A DNA stretch of 64,000 nucleotides. It comes from Fermentibacter sp964564435 (GTDB taxonomy: Bacteria; Fermentibacterota; Fermentibacteria; Fermentibacterales; Fermentibacteraceae). Positions 61,702 to 64,000 of this stretch are shown piece by piece (the first letter of the stretch is position 1; each line of letters begins with the position of its first letter). The translations under genes and the position numbers were made by a program. Location: NCBI GenBank assembly GCA_964564435.1, contig CAZMAT010000008.1, positions 52,172 through 116,171 of the forward strand, read 5' to 3'. The notes under the pieces are model-generated. The model made no database searches and had not been told where the DNA came from. It worked only from the letters and a program-made list of their open reading frames with translations.

Positions 61702-62385
61702 ATGACGAGGATCTACTCGGACGACGAGTTGCTCGCACTTTCACTGCTGCAGCACATCGTGTTCTGCGAACGACAGTGTGCTCTTATGTGCAACGAGCAG
61801 ATCTGGAGCGACAACCAGCTTACCGTATCAGGTGGCCAACTCCATCGAAGAGTACACGGTGAAGCCCCGAGGCGTGAGAAACGGGGCGACATCATCGTAG
61901 TCAGGGAGTTGATGCTGTGCTCTCATACCCTTGGTGTCACTGGAAAGGCAGATGTCGTAGAGTTCCATAGAGTTTCTTCAATCGGAGTATCGATAGAGGG
62001 ATGTGAAGGTCTGTGGCAGCCGTATCCTGTCGAGTACAAACACGGGAAGCCGAAGGTGGACGATTGTGACCGGGTACAGCTCTGCGCGCAGGCGATCTGT
62101 CTTGAAGAGATGCTAGAAATATGTGTTCCCGAGGGAGCAATCTTCTACGGCAAGATACAGAAGCGTGAACAGGTACTGCTTTCCGATTGTTTGAAAGAAC
62201 TGACAATTGCTTCCGCCAGGCGACTACATGAGATGCTGAGAAGCGGCGATAACCCTCCAGCCGCTAGACGAGAAGGGTGTAGTCAGTGTTCGTTGATCGG
62301 GCTCTGTATGCCTGAGATCACGAATAATCGATTTGAGGCATCTGAGTACCTGAAGAAGGAATTGCTAGAAGAAGCCGATCGATGA
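61702..62385 (+). CDS. cas4: CRISPR adaptation exonuclease Cas4
   Basis: 227 aa from the ATG at 61702. Iron-sulfur cysteines are C22/C26 (FCERQC) and, at the C-terminus, C193, C196 and C202 (GCSQCSLIGLC). RecB-type nuclease motifs are GKADVVEF and VEYKHGK. With Cas1-Cas2 it selects and trims PAM-containing prespacers. The start has only a weak ribosome binding site; the longer in-frame opening from 61591 lies inside cas7. cas1 begins 7 bp after the stop. Confidence 0.92.
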   Translation: MTRIYSDDELLALSLLQHIVFCERQCALMCNEQIWSDNQLTVSGGQLHRRVHGEAPRREKRGDIIVVRELMLCSHTLGVTGKADVVEFHRVSSIGVSIEGCEGLWQPYPVEYKHGKPKVDDCDRVQLCAQAICLEEMLEICVPEGAIFYGKIQKREQVLLSDCLKELTIASARRLHEMLRSGDNPPAARREGCSQCSLIGLCMPEITNNRFEASEYLKKELLEEADR

Positions 62386-62392
62386 CGCATTC

Positions 62393-63421
62393 ATGAAGAA
62401 ACACCTGAACACGGTCTATGTGACAACTCCCGGAGCATACCTTTCGCTCGAGGGTGAGGCGATCCTGGTCAAGGTCGATGGTGAGGTTAAAGGTCGTCTG
62501 CCGATGCATATGCTTGAGAGCGTCGTCTGCTTCGGGCATGTCGGCGTAAGCCCGCCGTTGATGTTCGCGGCATGCGAACGAGGCATCTGCATCGCCTGGT
62601 TCACCGATCACGGTCGATTCCAAGCAAGGGTCGGCGGACCCATATCGGGGAACATCCTGCTCCGAAAGGCCCAGTATCGCTCCTCAGAGGATCCATTACG
62701 CAAGGCACAGATAGCGCGGTCCTTTGTCATCGGCAAGATTGCCAACTGCAGGTCGATTCTCCAGAGGAACGCCAGGGATCATCCCGAGAAAACGTGTTCT
62801 GAATCGAAGGAGGCTGTAAATGCCCTGTCCGGAAGCCTTCGTTGTGCATCCGGGTGTACTGATGTCGATACTCTCCGGGGCATAGAAGGGATGGCTGCAA
62901 ACTACTATTACGGTGTTTTCGACGGCATGATCCAAGTCGATGATGAGTCAATGCGGTTCAGGAACCGCTCGCGGCGACCTCCTCTGGATCGGGTGAACGC
63001 TCTTCTTTCATTCATCTACACAATGCTTGTACACGATTGCGTTTCTGCGTTGGAGGGTGTCGGTCTCGATCCTCAGGCAGGATTTCTCCATGCAGACAGA
63101 CCTGGCAGACCCTCTCTCGCGCTCGATCTGATGGAGGAGTTCAGATCATTCGTCGCAGACCGCCTTGTTTTAAGCCTCATCAATCGGCGCCAGATAGCAT
63201 CCAATGGCTTCACGGTGACAGAAACCGGAGCTGTTCTGATGAACGACGATACTAGGAAGACTGTACTTGTAGGTTACCAGGAAAGGAAAAAAGAGGAGTT
63301 ACGGCATCCGTTTCTGGAAGAGCAGATGACAATAGGGATGCTCCCGCATCTCCAGGCAAGGCTTCTTGCGAGGCATCTCCGTGGAGATCTCGACGTCTAT
63401 CCGCCATTCTTCGTCAAGTAG
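62393..63421 (+). CDS. cas1: CRISPR integrase Cas1
   Basis: 342 aa, type I-C Cas1. The N-terminal beta-domain opens with TVYVTTPGAYLSLEGEAILV. The catalytic core shows ANYYYGVFDGM, the NALLSFIYTMLVHDC helix, GVGLDPQAGFLHADRPGRPSLALDLMEEFR split over two catalytic helices (Glu, His and Asp ligands in this stretch), and FVADRLVL. It integrates new spacers at the leader end. cas2 starts 6 bp after the stop. Confidence 0.95.
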   Translation: MKKHLNTVYVTTPGAYLSLEGEAILVKVDGEVKGRLPMHMLESVVCFGHVGVSPPLMFAACERGICIAWFTDHGRFQARVGGPISGNILLRKAQYRSSEDPLRKAQIARSFVIGKIANCRSILQRNARDHPEKTCSESKEAVNALSGSLRCASGCTDVDTLRGIEGMAANYYYGVFDGMIQVDDESMRFRNRSRRPPLDRVNALLSFIYTMLVHDCVSALEGVGLDPQAGFLHADRPGRPSLALDLMEEFRSFVADRLVLSLINRRQIASNGFTVTETGAVLMNDDTRKTVLVGYQERKKEELRHPFLEEQMTIGMLPHLQARLLARHLRGDLDVYPPFFVK

Positions 63422-63427
63422 GTCGAT

Positions 63428-63718
63428 GTGTTTGTGCTTGTCAGCTATGACGTCAGCACGGTCGATCCAGCAGGAAGAAGGAGACTCAGGCGAGTCTCGA
63501 AAGCATGCCTCGATTTCGGACAACGGGTTCAGAACTCCGTGTTCGAGTGCATTGTCGATCCGGCGCAGTGGGCAATTCTGAGGGGTCGCCTTCTCTACGA
63601 GATGAAAGAAGATGAGGATAGCCTTCGGTTCTACTTCCTGGGTTCGAATTATCGAAACAAGGTAGAGCATCATGGGATCAAGGATGTACCCGATCTTGAA
63701 GGCACTCTCCTTTTCTAG
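63428..63718 (+). CDS. cas2: CRISPR adaptation protein Cas2
   Basis: 96 aa from a GTG at 63428. FVLVSYDVST with the conserved Asp, RRRLRRVSKACLDFGQRVQNSVFE compactly matching Cas2 helix 1, and the C-terminal DSLRFYFLGSNY strand identify Cas2. It forms the scaffold of the Cas1-Cas2 integrase. It is the last cas gene, and the array leader begins directly after it. Confidence 0.95.
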   Translation: MFVLVSYDVSTVDPAGRRRLRRVSKACLDFGQRVQNSVFECIVDPAQWAILRGRLLYEMKEDEDSLRFYFLGSNYRNKVEHHGIKDVPDLEGTLLF

Positions 63719-63893
63719 CCGCGAACATGGAGCTACCATGCTTGGCCTAAGCGGTTCGCGGATTTGCTGCTCATTGCAGTAGAATAGATTAGGGACGGTG
63801 TTCTTGTCGGCAGGTTTCGATTAGGGTGTTTTCCCATGGTTCGCGGCTCTGATAATGGTTGTTGCTGCCATACGATGAGATAGATTCCTGACA
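63719..63893 (+). promoter_or_regulatory. CRISPR leader with a structured start
   Basis: This A/T-richer 175 bp lies between the cas2 stop and the first repeat. It begins with a possible three-way junction: an 8-bp outer stem CCGCGAAC/GTTCGCGG (63719-63726 with 63754-63761) closing two short inner hairpins (ATGG/CCAT and GCTT/AAGC). The nonamer GGTTCGCGG occurs at 63753 and 63838, and GATTAGGG at 63787 and 63819. These repeats may bind integration factors such as IHF/HU; that is inference. Confidence 0.6.
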
Positions 63894-64000
63894 GTCGCGC
63901 CCCGCGCGGGCGCGTGGATTGAAACCTCGATGATCGGCATGAGCTGTTGGCCGCCGCGGTCGCGCCCCGCGCGGGCGCGTGGATTGAAACCTAGAGTGCC
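63894..64000 (+). CRISPR. Type I-C CRISPR array, first two repeats (array continues past the window)
   Basis: Two identical 32-bp repeats lie at 63894-63925 and 63959-63990. They begin GTCGCGCCCCGCGCGGGCGC and end GTGGATTGAAAC, as in type I-C arrays; the palindromic core CGCCCCGCGCGGGCG forms the crRNA handle hairpin. One complete 33-bp spacer (63926-63958) and the first 10 bp of the next are visible. The leader side is to the left, so the crRNA is read on the plus strand and the newest spacer is the first one. Confidence 0.95.

Overview
The window is a stretch of a G+C-rich bacterial chromosome (about two-thirds G+C by eye) with a double-membrane cell plan. It encodes an LptD-like outer-membrane protein, split ADP-heptose enzymes (RfaE1/RfaE2), Omp85-like and other beta-barrel proteins, and a PorU/PorV pair of a type IX secretion (T9SS-like) system with secreted proteases that carry C-terminal sorting-type domains. 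Together with 2-hydroxyacyl-CoA-dehydratase-type iron-sulfur enzymes and a thioredoxin operon, this suggests an anaerobic member of the FCB group or a related candidate phylum (for example Fermentibacteria-like). That placement is inference; no rRNA or tRNA gene was recognised.

Layout. 1-3.0 kb: a membrane-protein tail and the TldD/TldE peptidase pair. 3.0-5.8 kb (minus): thioredoxin, thioredoxin reductase, a double-thioredoxin-fold oxidoreductase and an exported protein. 6-10.2 kb: an unknown phosphorylase-like protein, a small internally duplicated protein, then two surface-polysaccharide glycosyltransferases. 10.3-19.3 kb (minus): HU, LptD, a ROK sugar kinase, an LpoA-like lipoprotein, a parvulin lipoprotein, RNA polymerase omega, and YbbR and DUF3467 proteins. 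19.4-25.7 kb (plus): RfaE1, RfaE2, a GT39-like membrane protein, NifU, RsmB, a PASTA protein and Rpe. 25.7-30.3 kb: Ffh and the classical rpsP-khpA-rimM-trmD-rplS-rnhB-yraN cluster.

30.3-35.6 kb (minus): a four-gene operon with a methyltransferase, three 2-hydroxyacyl-CoA dehydratase D-component modules (two fused in one chain) and their ATP-dependent activator. It sits between yraN and comM, which are often close neighbours elsewhere. Next to it, 35.7-36.2 kb is an unusual run of short perfect hairpins. 36.3-39.25 kb: ComM, YggS and a DivIVA-domain protein.

39.26-54.26 kb is one tightly packed, overlapping plus-strand operon: PorU-like C25 protease, PorV, M6-like metalloprotease, a DUF5683-like protein, M30-like metalloprotease, a beta-propeller, a large beta-barrel and an Omp85-like protein. 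It reads as a T9SS sortase/shuttle pair together with cargo and outer-membrane partners.

55.5-64 kb changes in composition (more A/T, different codon use) and holds a complete type I-C CRISPR-Cas locus, cas3-cas5c-cas8c-cas7-cas4-cas1-cas2, then a leader and the first two 32-bp repeats of an array that runs off the end of the window. Throughout the window, stop and start codons overlap as NTGA (ATGA, GTGA, TTGA and one likely CTGA), so translational coupling and non-AUG starts are common here.
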